The position numbers and the translations under genes were made by a program. A DNA stretch of 64,000 nucleotides, from the NCBI RefSeq assembly GCF_001293645.1, contig NZ_LBMD01000003.1, forward strand, positions 1 through 64,000. Direction: 5' to 3'. Positions 9,887 to 21,165 of the stretch are shown piece by piece. The notes beneath the pieces are model-generated. The model was given only the letters and a program-made list of their open reading frames with translations, made no database searches and had not been told where the DNA came from. Source of the stretch: Bacillus sp. CHD6a (GTDB taxonomy: Bacteria; Bacillota; Bacilli; Bacillales; Bacillaceae_I). Numbering within the stretch: the stretch's first letter is position 1; each line of letters begins with the position of its first letter.

Positions 9887-10820
9887 AAGAGGCTTCCTTT
9901 CTTTTTGCAAGTTCTAACCGTTTCCAAACGAACGAAACGGCGATCGTAAGGAGAATGGCAGTTGTAATTCGGATGGCAAGGAGCGGCCATACAGGGATGC
10001 CGAGCGGAATGAAGATAAGCGTATCCTCTACCACCGCGTGACAGGCAACGAGAAAAATAAAGGCAAGAGTCAAATCCTTCTTACTTACATTATCCTCTTT
10101 TACCGCCTGAATCATAACTCCTGCTCCATAGGCAAGGCCGATTACCAACCCGGCCGCCATGGTAGTAGACGTATTCTCTTTCATTCCGAGCACACGGGTA
10201 AACGGCCCCATCCACTTGGAGAATACCGCCAACCAGCCGAGCTCTTTCATATATTGTACAAGGATCATAAGCGGAATGACGATTATTGCTAGCTGCAGGA
10301 TTCCCATCAGACCGCGTTGTGTCGCATCAAGGATAATAGGGAAAAAGCCTGTTACAGCCTCTTCAGATTTTGCGAGCATGCCGTACTGGGCAAGTTCGCC
10401 TCCACCTTTCCATATCAGGTTAATGAGAATTCCCGCAGAAAAAGCCAGGCCGAGTCGGACCGCTAAAATTACCCATATTTTCAAACCTACTTTTGCCGCT
10501 ACGGTTGACTCTACTAAAAGATTATGGGAAAACGAGAGCATGACCGCCAAGATAAAGACTTCTTTTACGGTAAGATCCAAGGTAAGGATGGCACCTATTC
10601 CTGCGTACAGGTTTAGAAAATTCCCGATTACAAGCGGGATGGCTGCTTCACCTGACAGGCCGAAAATCCCCATGATGGGTGCGATTGCTTTTATAAGATA
10701 TTGCAGGACGGGTGTATGCTGAAGAATACCGACAAGAAGTGTGACTGGAAAAATGACTTTTCCAAGTGTCCACGTCGTTCCCAGCCCCACCATCAGCCCG
10801 CGTTTAAAAGTTTGCATCAT
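9876..10820 (-). CDS. yvoD: Nucleoside-recognition (Gate) domain membrane protein, YvoD-like
   Basis: An integral membrane protein of about 314 residues with roughly eight hydrophobic segments. It contains two Gate-domain-like regions (around [20 protein letters not shown] and [18 protein letters not shown]) resembling spore maturation protein and nucleoside-recognition families. The substrate is unknown. ATG codons at 10820 and 10817 follow a strong gggggagg ribosome-binding site, better than the far-upstream ATG at 10853. It lies between lgt and ppaX. Confidence 0.8.
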   Translation of the reverse strand: MMQTFKRGLMVGLGTTWTLGKVIFPVTLLVGILQHTPVLQYLIKAIAPIMGIFGLSGEAAIPLVIGNFLNLYAGIGAILTLDLTVKEVFILAVMLSFSHNLLVESTVAAKVGLKIWVILAVRLGLAFSAGILINLIWKGGGELAQYGMLAKSEEAVTGFFPIILDATQRGLMGILQLAIIVIPLMILVQYMKELGWLAVFSKWMGPFTRVLGMKENTSTTMAAGLVIGLAYGAGVMIQAVKEDNVSKKDLTLAFIFLVACHAVVEDTLIFIPLGIPVWPLLAIRITTAILLTIAVSFVWKRLELAKRKEASYDH

Positions 10821-10871
10821 GAAGCTCCTCCCCCTTTGAAGTAGCCGCTCCATTTTTTTCTGGAGGATTGC

Positions 10872-11747
10872 TTATTTAGTCGCTTCAGGTGTATTTTTCT
10901 TTGAGTCCATGTAACGTTCTTTATTTTCTGGATCCAAGTAACGTCTGTTAGCCATGCCAAGCACTCGACGTACAACGATCAGCGCGATAGCAAGGACGAT
11001 CAGTCCGATGGAAATAACTTGTGCGATTCTAAGAGACTCTGTCAACATCAAGCTGTCCGTACGCATTGCTTCTATAAAAAAGCGTCCAATCGAATACCAA
11101 ATCACATAACTCAAGAAGAGTTCTCCACGTCTTAAATTCACTTTTCTCAGTAAAAGAAGCAATCCGAAACCAACCAAATTCCAAATAGATTCATAAAGGA
11201 AAGTTGGGTGATAGTACGCCCCGTTTATGTACATTTGGTCAACGATGAAATCCGGTAAGTAAAGCCCCTCCAAGAATCCTCTTGTCACTTCCCCACCATG
11301 GGCTTCCTGGTTCATGAAGTTCCCCCAGCGGCCAATTGCCTGACCAAGGATGATACTTGGTGCACCAATATCAGCAAGCTTCCAGAACGAAATTCCTCGT
11401 ATTCTTGCAAAAATAACTCCAGTGGTGATGGCGCCAATCAGACCGCCATGGATGGCAAGTCCACCTTCCCAGATTTTCAGAATATCGCCTAGGTTTTGCG
11501 AATAATGATCCCACTGAAACGCTACATAATATAGTCTTGCACAAAGAATTGCAATCGGAATCGCAAACAAGACAAGATCGACAAATACATCTTTGTTAAG
11601 TCCGCGTCTTTCGGACTCTCTTGTGGCAATCCATAATCCAAGCAGGGCTCCTGTTCCAATAATGGCCCCATACCAGTAAACCGTAATCGGCCAACTGATC
11701 ATGACCGGATTTAACGGCTCAATGTTTCCTAACAACATGTTCTCCAC
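10872..11747 (-). CDS. lgt: Prolipoprotein diacylglyceryl transferase Lgt
   Basis: A membrane enzyme that transfers diacylglycerol from phosphatidylglycerol to the lipobox cysteine of prolipoproteins. The Lgt signature is visible as [18 protein letters not shown], along with the HGGLIGA loop and [17 protein letters not shown] in the first membrane segment. Seven or so transmembrane helices fit the 291-residue length. A GTG at 11747 and an ATG at 11738 are both possible starts. It sits 12 bp after hprK, an arrangement conserved in Bacilli. Confidence 0.95.
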   Translation of the reverse strand: MENMLLGNIEPLNPVMISWPITVYWYGAIIGTGALLGLWIATRESERRGLNKDVFVDLVLFAIPIAILCARLYYVAFQWDHYSQNLGDILKIWEGGLAIHGGLIGAITTGVIFARIRGISFWKLADIGAPSIILGQAIGRWGNFMNQEAHGGEVTRGFLEGLYLPDFIVDQMYINGAYYHPTFLYESIWNLVGFGLLLLLRKVNLRRGELFLSYVIWYSIGRFFIEAMRTDSLMLTESLRIAQVISIGLIVLAIALIVVRRVLGMANRRYLDPENKERYMDSKKNTPEATK

Positions 11748-11759
11748 ACTCCATTATTT

Positions 11760-12698
11760 TTAAATGTCTTCATGCTCATTTTCATTATTTATAACACCTG
11801 ATAAACGGTTGGAGAACTGTTCGGCAGCATTCATGCCCATTCTCTTTAAGCGGAAATTCATCGCTGCCACTTCAATGATAACAGCCAAGTTTCGCCCAGG
11901 ACGAACAGGCACCGTCAAGCGGGTCACTTCCGAATCAATGATCTTCATCTTTTCTTCATCCAACCCAACACGATCATATTGCTTGTTTTTATCCCAAAGT
12001 TCAAGATTAATGACAAGCGTGATCCGTTTGTAACTGCGCACTGCTCCCGCTCCGAAAAGGGTCATCACGTTAATGATACCAAGACCCCTGATCTCAAGAA
12101 GGTGTTCAATTAGTTCCGGCGAGTTCCCGATAAGTGTATCCGTATCTTCCTGTCTGATCTCGACGCAATCATCCGCCACCAAACGATGTCCTCTTTTTAC
12201 AAGTTCAAGTGCCGTTTCACTTTTACCAACGCCACTTTTTCCGGTGATCAGCACACCTACCCCGTATATGTCGACTAGCACACCGTGTACTGCAGTTGTC
12301 GGTGCAAGCTTCCCTTCTAAATAATTGGTCAGGTGGGAGGACAGCCTGGTCGTTTTCATCGGTGAACGCATTAGTGGCACACTTTCGTACTCTGCCGCTT
12401 CCACAAGTTCAGGCGGAACTTCCATGTCCCTTGACACAATGATGCCTGGCGTGATGTCCGTGCATAGCTGACTCATACGCTCTCTTTTTTCCTTTGGCGT
12501 AAGCCTTTCAAAAAAAGACAGCTCCGTTTTTCCAAGCAATTGAATTCTCTCTGCCGGATAGTAGGTAAAATAACCGGCCATCTCTATACCAGGTCGGGAA
12601 ATATCACTCGTCGCAATCGGACGATTCACACCTTCTTCCCCACCAATCAATTCAAAATTAAACTTCTCAATCAGATCCTTTGTCCGAACCTTTGGCAC
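11760..12698 (-). CDS. hprK: HPr kinase/phosphorylase HprK
   Basis: Phosphorylates HPr at Ser46 and reverses the reaction by phosphorolysis, which makes it the sensor of carbon catabolite repression. The Walker A motif GKSGVGKS is at about 153-160. The active-site histidine is H138 in AVHGVLVD, and the signature [10 protein letters not shown] lies at 173-182. The GTG at 12698 is preferred over the TTG at 12704 because it is 8 bases from the aaggagg ribosome-binding site. A cre-controlled gluconate operon elsewhere in the window would be a downstream target. Confidence 0.96.
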   Translation of the reverse strand: MPKVRTKDLIEKFNFELIGGEEGVNRPIATSDISRPGIEMAGYFTYYPAERIQLLGKTELSFFERLTPKEKRERMSQLCTDITPGIIVSRDMEVPPELVEAAEYESVPLMRSPMKTTRLSSHLTNYLEGKLAPTTAVHGVLVDIYGVGVLITGKSGVGKSETALELVKRGHRLVADDCVEIRQEDTDTLIGNSPELIEHLLEIRGLGIINVMTLFGAGAVRSYKRITLVINLELWDKNKQYDRVGLDEEKMKIIDSEVTRLTVPVRPGRNLAVIIEVAAMNFRLKRMGMNAAEQFSNRLSGVINNENEHEDI

Positions 12699-12860
12699 AG
12701 CCAAAACCTCCTTCAGTATGGAAACACCCTGATGTATTTGTCAAAATGAGTGTTACACTTTCTATGTAAATCAACCTTTCCTCATTTTAGCACTATTTGA
12801 CTTTTTTATTAAGTGGGAGGTTTGGGAGAGGGGATTTAATTGAGGATATGGAAACTTTGA

Positions 12861-12958
12861 GTTGGTGATTGGAGCAAAAGGACGAGACTGATGAGGGAGA
12901 TAGTGCTAGATGGAGATCCCGAGGAGAGGGAAGCCTTTTGCTGAAATCAACAGCGGTA
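12861..12958 (-). repeat. Decayed, internally deleted copy of the 128-bp element
   Basis: This stretch matches the reverse complement of the right half of the element at 27207-27334 (shared tracts include attggagcaaaagg and tgagggagatag) and then jumps to an end resembling aatcaacagc. It is about 98 bp instead of 128 bp and lies in the otherwise empty gap between hprK and yvlD. Confidence 0.65.
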
Positions 12959-12969
12959 GTAAACGAAGT

Positions 12970-13003
12970 TAAAAAACGCGAACCCGGATATATCAGGTTC
13001 GCG
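12970..13003 (-). terminator. Terminator of the yvlBCD operon
   Basis: The arms cgcgaacc (12977-12984) and ggttcgcg (12996-13003) form a stable hairpin followed on the minus strand by six T residues. It lies directly downstream of the yvlD stop. Confidence 0.85.
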
Positions 13004-13010
13004 TGTCACA

Positions 13011-13370
13011 TTAATTCTTTTTTTGCAAAGGCTCGACAATCGCCTTCTGGATTAGCAGATTTAATATCGAAATGACTATTGCTGCTAAAATCGCTGTACC
13101 AAAACCATCAATATTAAATGCATCCCCCATCAAGAAAGCAGTCAACATAAGCGTGATCGCATTGATCACAAACAAGAACAACCCTAAACTAAGCAATGTA
13201 ACAGGCAAAGTCAAAATAACCAAGATTGGTTTTACAATGGTATTCAACACTGCCAAAATCAAACTTGCAATGATTGCTGCTCCCACACTGCTCAATTGGA
13301 ACGAGTCAATATAGCCAGCAACCACAATTAATATCAATGCATTAACGAGAATACTGACAGCCCATCTCAT
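13011..13370 (-). CDS. yvlD: Phage-holin-family membrane protein YvlD
   Basis: A 119-residue integral membrane protein with four hydrophobic segments and the family motif LNTIVKPILVILTLPVTLLSLGLF, typical of the phage holin family 4 superfamily (YvlD). No lytic role is implied. In B. subtilis the yvlABCD operon belongs to the sigma-W cell-envelope stress regulon, and the same order yvlB-yvlC-yvlD is kept here. Its ATG overlaps the stop of yvlC (TGATG). Confidence 0.85.
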   Translation of the reverse strand: MRWAVSILVNALILIVVAGYIDSFQLSSVGAAIIASLILAVLNTIVKPILVILTLPVTLLSLGLFLFVINAITLMLTAFLMGDAFNIDGFGTAILAAIVISILNLLIQKAIVEPLQKKN

Positions 13371-13570
13371 CAGTATATCTCTGACTCTTCATTCGGAAGT
13401 AGAAATGTTAGAACAAAGTACGTAACAATCAGAGGCATTACTCCTGTTGGGAACAATAGAATGACAAAGATAACGCGCAATAGATTGGAATCTACCCCTA
13501 AATATTTCCCTAGACCTCCAAGCACACCCGCAAGCTTGCGGTCGTTTTTGGAACGAATAAGACGTCTCAT
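13370..13570 (-). CDS. yvlC: PspC-domain membrane protein YvlC
   Basis: A 66-residue protein with the PspC signature: a basic N-terminus with RKLAGVLGGLGKYLGVDSNLLRVIFV, then a hydrophobic helix and the closing LPNEESE. PspC proteins act in membrane stress responses. It lies one base after yvlB and overlaps the start of yvlD, so the three genes form one transcription unit. Confidence 0.88.
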   Translation of the reverse strand: MRRLIRSKNDRKLAGVLGGLGKYLGVDSNLLRVIFVILLFPTGVMPLIVTYFVLTFLLPNEESEIY

Positions 13571-13571
13571 A

Positions 13572-14771
13572 TTACTTCACCTCATATGGTTTAATTAAAA
13601 TGGAACCTGTCGTCGTTTCCGCCAGAATGTACGTGAGTGGAGCACCTTCTTTTTTCGCTTTAAAATGAAGGGCCTTTTGCACCACCTCATTTTTCTCCTC
13701 CACCACATCCATCCCTGGAACCTCGCATGTAAAGCTTCCAAGATTCGTTTTCAACTCAGCTTCCAATGCGTTCTCAGTTGAAATGAACAGATCCACACTT
13801 CCTGTTTTTGTTTTCGCCATAATCGAACGTGCAGTAGACCCCGTCAACTCCCCAACCACATTTCCATTAAAGCTCTGCACATCCAATTTTTCAATATCTC
13901 CGCGAACCTTTAACATTCCGTTAATGGTTTCCGCCTCAACTTCTTTCGCGTCACAATCTGTCAATTTAATATGACCGTTTGCCGTCTCCGCTTCAATGTA
14001 TTCGCTTCTTAAGTTCTCCCATGTTAACGAACCATTCGCCGACTTCATGTTCATCGACTTTACATGTAGACCTTCCCCTGAAATAGGCCCATTAAACATG
14101 CGAATATTCAAGCAGTCGTATTTCTCTTCTGGCACATAAACCGTTGCGTTCACTTTCATATGCTTCTTCTGGACAGAAAAACGGAGTTTACCAGCTTCAA
14201 TGGAAAATAGCACTTCACTCAGAAAAGCTTTCCGCGCATCATCTTGTGAGTTCTCCTCATAAACCTTTGCCTCACACTCTATCTTCACATCATTCTCTTT
14301 CCAAGGAACCACCTTAACCGCGCCATTCGCGACATCAAGGTCGATATGCTGCAAATGCACATCTGATTGTTGAAAAATATGTTGAATCGAGATAGAAGGT
14401 CCAAAGTTGAAATCCAAGTCCAAATCTTTAATCTTTTGCAACGCACTTCCAACAAAATCTAGGATATTATTTTTAAAAGAGGATGCCTGCTTACTGTAAG
14501 AATCAAATTTTGATTTATCGAAAGAACTTGAGCCAGTTGATCCGTTTTTATTGCTGGAATTGGAAAAAACCTTGGAAGACAGTGCTTTAAAAATATTCTC
14601 CTCTGCTTCCTGAGAACCTTTTGCATCCCTAGCAAGCTCCGAAACAATTTCATCCTGCCGCAAACTTTTCTCTTTACTATTCTTCTCCAAACTCTCCAAT
14701 AAAATAATCGCTTCTTCCGCCGTCAACTTCCCTTCCTCCACCAACTTCAAAATACGCTTACGCTCTTCCAT
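13572..14771 (-). CDS. yvlB: DUF4097 beta-helix adhesin-like protein YvlB
   Basis: A cytoplasmic protein of about 399 residues. The N-terminal segment MEERKRILKLVEEGKLTAEEAIILLE is the short helical domain common to YvlB-like proteins. Residues from about 140 onward form the DUF4097 repeat region with alternating strands (SANGSLTWENL, TANGHIKLTD, TINGMLKVRG, SFNGNVVGELTG). The ATG at 14771 follows a ggagg-type ribosome-binding site and drops three residues of the longer frame. It is the first gene of the yvlBCD set; the function is unknown. Confidence 0.82.
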   Translation of the reverse strand: MEERKRILKLVEEGKLTAEEAIILLESLEKNSKEKSLRQDEIVSELARDAKGSQEAEENIFKALSSKVFSNSSNKNGSTGSSSFDKSKFDSYSKQASSFKNNILDFVGSALQKIKDLDLDFNFGPSISIQHIFQQSDVHLQHIDLDVANGAVKVVPWKENDVKIECEAKVYEENSQDDARKAFLSEVLFSIEAGKLRFSVQKKHMKVNATVYVPEEKYDCLNIRMFNGPISGEGLHVKSMNMKSANGSLTWENLRSEYIEAETANGHIKLTDCDAKEVEAETINGMLKVRGDIEKLDVQSFNGNVVGELTGSTARSIMAKTKTGSVDLFISTENALEAELKTNLGSFTCEVPGMDVVEEKNEVVQKALHFKAKKEGAPLTYILAETTTGSILIKPYEVK

Positions 14772-15068
14772 ACATAACATCCTCCCTATCTATAAACTTT
14801 ATCAAACATTCCCAAACAACCTCTACAATAACTCTACGACTGACCTCACCAAAAGTTTCACTTTTTACTTCTACCCTTAGTTTCGCATAAAATTTGCGAA
14901 AAGGGGTCAGACCCCGGCAGGATTTTTGATATCCATGTCGTACGCCTCAAGTCTTATTAGTTAGTTGCCCATTATGATTGAATTTGGATTCTTTGAGTCT
15001 CCATTCCTCCAAATGGTATAATGGTTCTAGTTTCTGGGTATAGATTGTGTGGAAGGAGTGAAACGGAT

Positions 15069-15476
15069 ATGGATTTTATTATGGATCATTTGTTGACAAT
15101 CATCATTGTTCTTGTCATTTTATTTGTGGTGATTCCTTTCTTGAAAAGCATTTTATCTAAACTTGTTATGATTGGACTAATACTTGCCGGTTTGATTTTC
15201 TTTGGCGTACTGGGTCCTGATTTCACTGAGTCTTCCTCTAATTATGTGGAGAATACCATTCGTCCAGTGGTGACGAATGAAATAGATAAAGCAGACTTTC
15301 ATTATGATGAGGTAACTAAAGAGTACAAGATTCAAAGCGCCTCTTTTCACCTGAAAGGAAAACTAAACGAAAATACTGGTGAAATTCGTTTCAAAGACAA
15401 AACTTATGAAATGAATGTACGATTCTTACAGGATATTATTGAAAAGAAAGTTAAAGAACAAGAGACAAACCAGTAA
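15069..15476 (+). CDS. Small membrane-anchored protein of unknown function
   Basis: One of few plus-strand genes here. The start ATG at 15069 follows an aaggag ribosome-binding site, giving about 135 residues. Residues 7-55 are hydrophobic, giving two closely spaced transmembrane segments (IIIVLVILFVVIPFL and LVMIGLILAGLIFFGVLG). They are followed by a polar domain with EYKIQSASFHLKGKLNENTGEIRFKD. The gene is divergent from yvlB and ends in a terminator shared with uvrA. The family was not recognised. Confidence 0.7.
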   Translation: MDFIMDHLLTIIIVLVILFVVIPFLKSILSKLVMIGLILAGLIFFGVLGPDFTESSSNYVENTIRPVVTNEIDKADFHYDEVTKEYKIQSASFHLKGKLNENTGEIRFKDKTYEMNVRFLQDIIEKKVKEQETNQ

Positions 15477-15490
15477 CAATACAAAAAAGA

Positions 15491-15522
15491 AGGATGGTTG
15501 CCGATTTGGGCGTAACCATCCT
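15491..15522. terminator. Bidirectional terminator between the plus-strand gene and uvrA
   Basis: The arms aggatggtt and aaccatcct enclose a 14-base loop and are flanked by a T-run on each strand. It serves the convergent membrane-protein gene and uvrA. Confidence 0.88.
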
Positions 15523-15550
15523 CTTTTTTTTCAACTAATTCTCAAAGTAG

Positions 15551-18421
15551 TCACCCTTTACTGACTGCTTCGACTTTCTTTACTTTCTGATCCATGCGAT
15601 CGCGGTCACGCAGTAATACCGGTCGGAGGTATTGCCCTGTATACGAAGCTTCTACTTCAATGACCTCTTCTGGTGTTCCAGTGGCAATGATACTGCCGCC
15701 TTTGTCTCCACCCTCAGGACCAAGATCAATCATGTAGTCTACCGCTTTGATAACGTCTAAGTTATGCTCAATCACAAGCACGGTATCTCCATTCTCCACT
15801 AACCGCTGTAAAACCTTCAACAATCTCGAAATGTCATCTACATGCAAGCCTGTTGTCGGTTCATCTAAGATATAGAGAGAGCGGCCAGTAGACCTACGGT
15901 GCAACTCTGATGCAAGTTTGACACGTTGCGCTTCTCCCCCAGACAGAGTGGTAGCAGGCTGACCGAGTGTAATATAACCCAAGCCGACATCGTAAATAGT
16001 CTGCAGTTTCCGTTTGATCTTCGGTATGTTTTCAAAGAAACTCACCGCATCCTCAACGGTCATTTTCAAAATATCATCTATGTTTTTCCCTTTATACTGT
16101 ACTTCAAGCGTTTCGCGATTATAACGTTTTCCGTGACACACTTCACATGGCACATACACATCGGGAAGGAAATGCATTTCGATTTTGATAATTCCATCCC
16201 CGCGACATGCCTCACAGCGGCCACCTTTCACATTGAACGAAAAACGACCTTTCTTATAACCACGAACTTTCGCTTCATTGGTAGAAGCAAATACATCACG
16301 GATATCATCAAATACCCCAGTGTAGGTGGCAGGGTTAGAACGCGGAGTTCTTCCGATCGGAGACTGATCGATGTCAATGACTTTATCAAGATGGTCAATT
16401 CCTCGGATCTCTTTATGTTGGCCAGGTTTGGTCTTTGCATTATGCAAACGCTGCGCAAGAGCCTTATGCAAAATTTCATTAATTAATGTACTTTTCCCTG
16501 AACCTGATACCCCTGTCACTGCCACAAAACAGCCAAGCGGTATTTTCACATCCACATTGCTTAAGTTGTTTTCATTCGCCCCGATTACTTCAATGAAACG
16601 GTCTTTAACCACTTTTCTTTCTGTCGGAAGCGGAATGAACTTCTTTCCAGACAAATATTGACCGGTCAAAGAGTTCTTGTCATTCATTACTTCCTCAGGT
16701 GTACCAGCTGAAATAACCTGACCTCCATGAACACCTGCTCCAGGACCAATATCAAGCAAGTAATCGGCTGCCATCATGGTGTCTTCATCATGTTCAACGA
16801 CAATTAATGTATTACCAATATCACGCATGTTTTTGAGCGTTTGAATCAATCGATCATTGTCTCGCTGATGAAGTCCGATAGATGGCTCATCTAAAATGTA
16901 AAGAACCCCGGTAAGTCTTGAACCAATTTGAGTTGCCAGACGAATCCGCTGTGCTTCTCCACCAGAAAGCGTTCCGGCAGAACGGCTCATCGTCAAATAG
17001 TCCAATCCGACATTGTTCAAGAAACCAAGACGTTCCTCAATTTCTCGCAAAATCATATGGGCAATCTTTCTTTCTTTTTCCGTCAGCTCGAGGCCCTCAA
17101 AGAAATCCAATGCTTCTACGATAGAAAAGTTTGTCACATTCCCGATATGCCTATTGTTGATAAGCACGGATAAACTTTCTAACTTCAAACGATTCCCTTT
17201 ACAAGTAGGACAAGGTTGCTGAGCCATATACTTTTCCATCTGTTCACGGATGTAGTCTGAACTCGTCTCCTTGTAGCGTCTTTCCACATTGGGGATGACT
17301 CCCTCAAAGATGATATAGCTTTCGCGTACTTGACCAAAGTCATTCTCATAACGGAAGTAAATTTCTTCCTTCCCACTACCGTAAAGCACCTTATCTAAAA
17401 GATTTTTGGGGATATCTTTTACTGGTACCTCCATGTCAATTCCGTAGTGATTGCACACAGCTTGCAGCATTTGTGGATAGTATTGTGAACTTGTTGGCTC
17501 CCAAGGCGCAAGCGCATGTTCTTTGAGACTGAGGTTCTTATTTGGGAGCACCAAATCAATGTCTACTTCCAGCTTTGTGCCTAAACCATCACATTTTTGG
17601 CATGCTCCATAAGGGCTGTTAAAGGAGAACATTCTTGGCTCTAATTCACCTATAGAGAATCCACATTGTGGACAAGCATGATGCTCGCTGAAGAGCAGTT
17701 CCTCTTCCCCGATTACGTCCACAATCACTTTTCCTTCCCCAAGCCTGATAGCAGATTCCAATGAATCAGACAGACGGGTCTCCACGCCTTCTTTTACAAC
17801 GATACGGTCTATTACTACTTCAATGGAATGCTTTTTGTTTTTTTCCAATTCAATATCGTCGGATACTTCCATCATTTCACCGTTCACACGTACGCGGACA
17901 TATCCTTGTTTCTTAATGTCCTCAAGTGTTTTCACATGCGTCCCTTTACGGCCTTGGATGACAGGAGCAAGGATTTGAAGTTTTGTCCGTTCTGGATATT
18001 CCATAATCCTGTCTACCATTTGCTCTATGGTTTGTGAAGATATCTCAATACCGTGTTTTGGACACGTTGGCCTACCTACCCTTGCAAAAAGAAGACGAAG
18101 ATAATCATAGATTTCCGTAACCGTTCCCACGGTTGAACGAGGGTTACGGCTTGTCGTCTTCTGGTCGATGGAGATGGCAGGGGACAGCCCTTCTATAGCA
18201 TCCACATCCGGTTTGTCCATCTGTCCAAGGAATTGGCGCGCATAGGCAGAAAGGGACTCTACATAACGGCGTTGTCCTTCTGCATAGATGGTGTCAAAGG
18301 CTAGAGAGGATTTCCCCGATCCTGAAAGCCCCGTCAACACCACTAATTTATCGCGGGGAATCGTTACATCAATGTTTTTTAGATTATGGGCTCTGGCCCC
18401 TTTTACTACTATTTTATCCAT
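15551..18421 (-). CDS. uvrA: Excinuclease ABC subunit A, UvrA
   Basis: The damage-recognition ATPase of nucleotide excision repair, which loads UvrB at lesions. It carries two ABC modules: Walker [10 protein letters not shown] (about 31-39) and GVSGSGKST, and two LSGGEAQR signatures. Zinc-binding CxxC clusters are visible in [19 protein letters not shown] and [16 protein letters not shown]. The ATG at 18421 is 6 bases from an agaagg ribosome-binding site and gives the usual [10 protein letters not shown] start. It follows uvrB by 13 bp in one operon. Confidence 0.97.
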   Translation of the reverse strand: MDKIVVKGARAHNLKNIDVTIPRDKLVVLTGLSGSGKSSLAFDTIYAEGQRRYVESLSAYARQFLGQMDKPDVDAIEGLSPAISIDQKTTSRNPRSTVGTVTEIYDYLRLLFARVGRPTCPKHGIEISSQTIEQMVDRIMEYPERTKLQILAPVIQGRKGTHVKTLEDIKKQGYVRVRVNGEMMEVSDDIELEKNKKHSIEVVIDRIVVKEGVETRLSDSLESAIRLGEGKVIVDVIGEEELLFSEHHACPQCGFSIGELEPRMFSFNSPYGACQKCDGLGTKLEVDIDLVLPNKNLSLKEHALAPWEPTSSQYYPQMLQAVCNHYGIDMEVPVKDIPKNLLDKVLYGSGKEEIYFRYENDFGQVRESYIIFEGVIPNVERRYKETSSDYIREQMEKYMAQQPCPTCKGNRLKLESLSVLINNRHIGNVTNFSIVEALDFFEGLELTEKERKIAHMILREIEERLGFLNNVGLDYLTMSRSAGTLSGGEAQRIRLATQIGSRLTGVLYILDEPSIGLHQRDNDRLIQTLKNMRDIGNTLIVVEHDEDTMMAADYLLDIGPGAGVHGGQVISAGTPEEVMNDKNSLTGQYLSGKKFIPLPTERKVVKDRFIEVIGANENNLSNVDVKIPLGCFVAVTGVSGSGKSTLINEILHKALAQRLHNAKTKPGQHKEIRGIDHLDKVIDIDQSPIGRTPRSNPATYTGVFDDIRDVFASTNEAKVRGYKKGRFSFNVKGGRCEACRGDGIIKIEMHFLPDVYVPCEVCHGKRYNRETLEVQYKGKNIDDILKMTVEDAVSFFENIPKIKRKLQTIYDVGLGYITLGQPATTLSGGEAQRVKLASELHRRSTGRSLYILDEPTTGLHVDDISRLLKVLQRLVENGDTVLVIEHNLDVIKAVDYMIDLGPEGGDKGGSIIATGTPEEVIEVEASYTGQYLRPVLLRDRDRMDQKVKKVEAVSKG

Positions 18422-18434
18422 TGCCATCCTTCTG

Positions 18435-20414
18435 TCATCCTTCCGCTTTCAGCTCCAAGATAAGGTCACGAAGCTCGGCTGCACGTTCGAAATCCAGCGC
18501 TTTTGCCGCATCTTTCATTTCCTGCTCCATGCTTTCTATAAGCTTTTCTCTTTCTTTCTTGTTCTTTGGTCTGAGTGTTGGTACTGCACCTTCGTAATTA
18601 CCATCTTCTTCAGCTACGAATGTGGCACGGATAAGTTCCGGAACCTTTTTCTTGATGGTGGTCGGCGTGATTCCATGCTCTAGATTATAAGCCTCCTGGG
18701 TTTCCCGGCGACGCTTTGTTTCATTTATTGCAATATCCATTGATTTTGTTATTTTATCTGCATACATGATAACTCTACCGTTCGAGTTACGTGCCGCACG
18801 CCCAATTGTCTGAATCAAGGAGCGTTCAGAACGAAGGAAACCTTCTTTGTCTGCATCAAGAATGGTGACAAGGGAAACTTCCGGGATGTCGAGACCTTCT
18901 CTTAAGAGGTTAATCCCAACCAAGACATCATGTTTACCCATTCTCAGTTCTCTAATAATTTCAATTCGCTCAAGGGTCTTGATTTCAGAATGCAGGTACG
19001 CAACTTTAATACCGAGCTCTTTCAGATACGCAGTAAGATCCTCGGACATTTTCTTCGTCAAGGTAGTGACAAGGACTCTTTCATCCTTTTCCACACGTTG
19101 ATGGATCTCGCCAATCAGGTCGTCAATCTGCCCTTTAATCGGTCTCACTTCAATAATCGGATCAAGCAGTCCGGTCGGTCGGATTATCTGCTCTACCATT
19201 TTAGGTGTATGCTCCAGCTCGTAAGGTCCTGGTGTTGCAGAAACATAGACAAGTTGAGCGGTTTTCTTTTCAAATTCCTCAAATCTCAAAGGACGGTTAT
19301 CCTTAGCAGACGGCAGACGGAACCCATGGTCTACCAGGACTTGCTTTCTTGCCTGGTCCCCATTAAACATCCCTCTAATTTGAGGAAGCGTTACGTGGGA
19401 CTCGTCAATTACCAATAGAAAATCTTCAGGGAAGAAATCCATCAGGGTGTATGGAGTCGAGCCAGCTGGACGCAGGGTTAAGTGACGGGAGTAGTTCTCG
19501 ATTCCAGAACAAAAACCCATCTCTGCCATCATTTCGAGGTCATACCTTGTCCGCTGTTCCAGTCGCTGAGCTTCTAACAGTTTACCTGCCTCGCGTAGCT
19601 CTTCCAGACGCTCTTCTAATTCAGCCTGGATATTGACGATGGCTTTTTTCATTTTCTCTTCGCGGGTTACGAAGTGGGACGCCGGGAAAATGGAAACATG
19701 GTTACGATCTCCAAGAATTTCACCTGTTAATGCATCCACTTCTCGTATGCGGTCTATTTCGTCACCGAAAAACTCCACACGAATGCAGTGTTCGTCACGG
19801 GATGCAGGGAAAATCTCGACCACATCACCGCGAACCCGGAATGTCCCGCGCTTGAAGTCAATGTCATTCCTACTGTATTGGATGTCTACTAAGTCGCGCA
19901 GTAAGACATTTCGTTCTTTTTCCATTCCTGTTCTTAAGCTGACAACTAGATCACGATATTCTTCCGGTGACCCTAAGCCATAAATACATGACACACTGGC
20001 AATGATGATAACGTCGTTCCGTTCAAAAAGGGAAGCCGTTGCCGAGTGGCGGAGCTTATCGATTTCATCATTGATGCTTGCGTCTTTTTCTATAAAAGTA
20101 TCGGTAGAAGGTACATACGCTTCTGGTTGATAGTAATCATAATAACTAACAAAATATTCGACTGCGTTGTTTGGGAAAAATTCTTTGAACTCACTATATA
20201 ATTGCCCTGCCAACGTTTTATTGTGGGCGATAATTAATGTTGGTTTGTTTACTGCCTGTATCACATTAGAAACAGTAAATGTCTTACCTGTACCTGTTGC
20301 GCCAAGAAGTGTCTGATGCTTTTTTCCGTTTTTGATGCCTTCTACAATCTCTTCGATCGCGGTTGGCTGATCTCCATCCGGCTTATATCCAGAAACTAAC
20401 TCAAACTGTTCCAT
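18435..20414 (-). CDS. uvrB: Excinuclease ABC subunit B, UvrB
   Basis: The helicase-like subunit that verifies damage and recruits UvrC. Walker A GATGTGKT is at 38-45, the beta-hairpin region contains [12 protein letters not shown], the DEAD-like box is [11 protein letters not shown], and motif VI is QTIGRAARN. The C-terminal UVR motif for UvrC contact is at about 625-655 ([20 protein letters not shown]). The ATG at 20414 follows a ggagg site with 10-base spacing. An SOS box lies about 80 bp upstream. Confidence 0.97.
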   Translation of the reverse strand: MEQFELVSGYKPDGDQPTAIEEIVEGIKNGKKHQTLLGATGTGKTFTVSNVIQAVNKPTLIIAHNKTLAGQLYSEFKEFFPNNAVEYFVSYYDYYQPEAYVPSTDTFIEKDASINDEIDKLRHSATASLFERNDVIIIASVSCIYGLGSPEEYRDLVVSLRTGMEKERNVLLRDLVDIQYSRNDIDFKRGTFRVRGDVVEIFPASRDEHCIRVEFFGDEIDRIREVDALTGEILGDRNHVSIFPASHFVTREEKMKKAIVNIQAELEERLEELREAGKLLEAQRLEQRTRYDLEMMAEMGFCSGIENYSRHLTLRPAGSTPYTLMDFFPEDFLLVIDESHVTLPQIRGMFNGDQARKQVLVDHGFRLPSAKDNRPLRFEEFEKKTAQLVYVSATPGPYELEHTPKMVEQIIRPTGLLDPIIEVRPIKGQIDDLIGEIHQRVEKDERVLVTTLTKKMSEDLTAYLKELGIKVAYLHSEIKTLERIEIIRELRMGKHDVLVGINLLREGLDIPEVSLVTILDADKEGFLRSERSLIQTIGRAARNSNGRVIMYADKITKSMDIAINETKRRRETQEAYNLEHGITPTTIKKKVPELIRATFVAEEDGNYEGAVPTLRPKNKKEREKLIESMEQEMKDAAKALDFERAAELRDLILELKAEG

Positions 20415-20492
20415 CCACAAAAAGCCTCCATTTCCGTTCATCTAACCTTTACCAATATTCTAACACAACATTGGCCTAAAACAACAAAAATA

Positions 20493-20506
20493 CGAACTGA
20501 TATTCG
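20493..20506. promoter_or_regulatory. LexA (SOS) box upstream of uvrB
   Basis: The sequence CGAACTGATATTCG differs from the Gram-positive LexA palindrome CGAAC-N4-GTTCG by one base. It lies between uvrB and the divergent lipoprotein pseudogene, as expected for DNA-damage control of uvrBA. Confidence 0.7.
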
Positions 20507-20627
20507 TGTTTTTATAAAATTTACCTTTTATCTCTATACCCGTCTATGTTGCGTTTAAAGAGTGTTTTCTATATTCTTATCATTATCATGTATTGGGAAT
20601 CGGAAACTTAATTTTGGGAGATTTATG

Positions 20628-21138
20628 ATGAAAAAGTTTTTTGGCAGTACCAGCAGTAGGATTTGCGTAGCTTTCTTGATTTTATTAATAACGGGCTGTT
20701 CGTCCCACGATATTCCCGAAGAAACGCTAGATTTACCTTATATAGATGAACGGGCACTGGAAAATCCCGAGGAAGAACTGACTTACAGTGAAGTAGGTGG
20801 GGTGTTTGTCCATGATTTCATCAAAGCTCATAAAGACAAGTCTGTTAGGTGGACTGCAACGGTGACCCGTAGAAAATAATTCTACCTATGAGCTGCAGGA
20901 ACCGCTACTTCCGGCCATTCTTGTAACTTTTGCAGATGATTTAAATCCTCCAGCAAAAGTTGGGGACGTTCTGACATTTAAAGGCGTACTAACAGGCTAT
21001 GGAGAAACATTCGGCAAAGACCCGCTTTGGGTGGTGAGACCTGCCAGACTCGAGTCGACAACCGCTAAAGAACAAGAAGCATTAGTTACCTATCAACAAG
21101 CAGTCCAACAAGCAAAAGAGGGAGCAGATCTTCCGTAA
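20628..21138 (+). pseudogene. Frameshifted lipoprotein with OB-fold-like domain
   Basis: The reading frame starts at ATG 20628 (7 bases after gggag) with a lipoprotein signal: KKFF, a hydrophobic stretch and the lipobox LITGC. It stops at 20877-20879. Removing one C from the CCC at 20866-20868 reads straight on (VTVENNSTYELQEPLLPAIL) to a second stop at 21136-21138, for about 170 residues in all. The downstream half, with VRWTATVTVEN and VGDVLTFKGVLTGYG, looks like an OB-fold of the tRNA_anti-like type; this is a resemblance only. Either the gene is broken or a base-calling error added a C. It is divergent from uvrB and convergent with csbA. Confidence 0.75.
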
Positions 21139-21165
21139 ACCGAAAAAAGCTGCTCCCTCTTTTTT
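21118..21165. terminator. Terminator of the lipoprotein pseudogene
   Basis: The perfect arms gagggagcag (21118-21127) and ctgctccctc (21150-21159) are followed by a six-T run on the plus strand. The stop codon of the pseudogene lies in the loop. On the other strand it may also end csbA. Confidence 0.85.

Noticed and set aside
13011-13370. Phage holin and a nearby prophage
   Set aside because: The gene is YvlD, a chromosomal member of the holin-like superfamily in a conserved stress operon; no phage genes are near.
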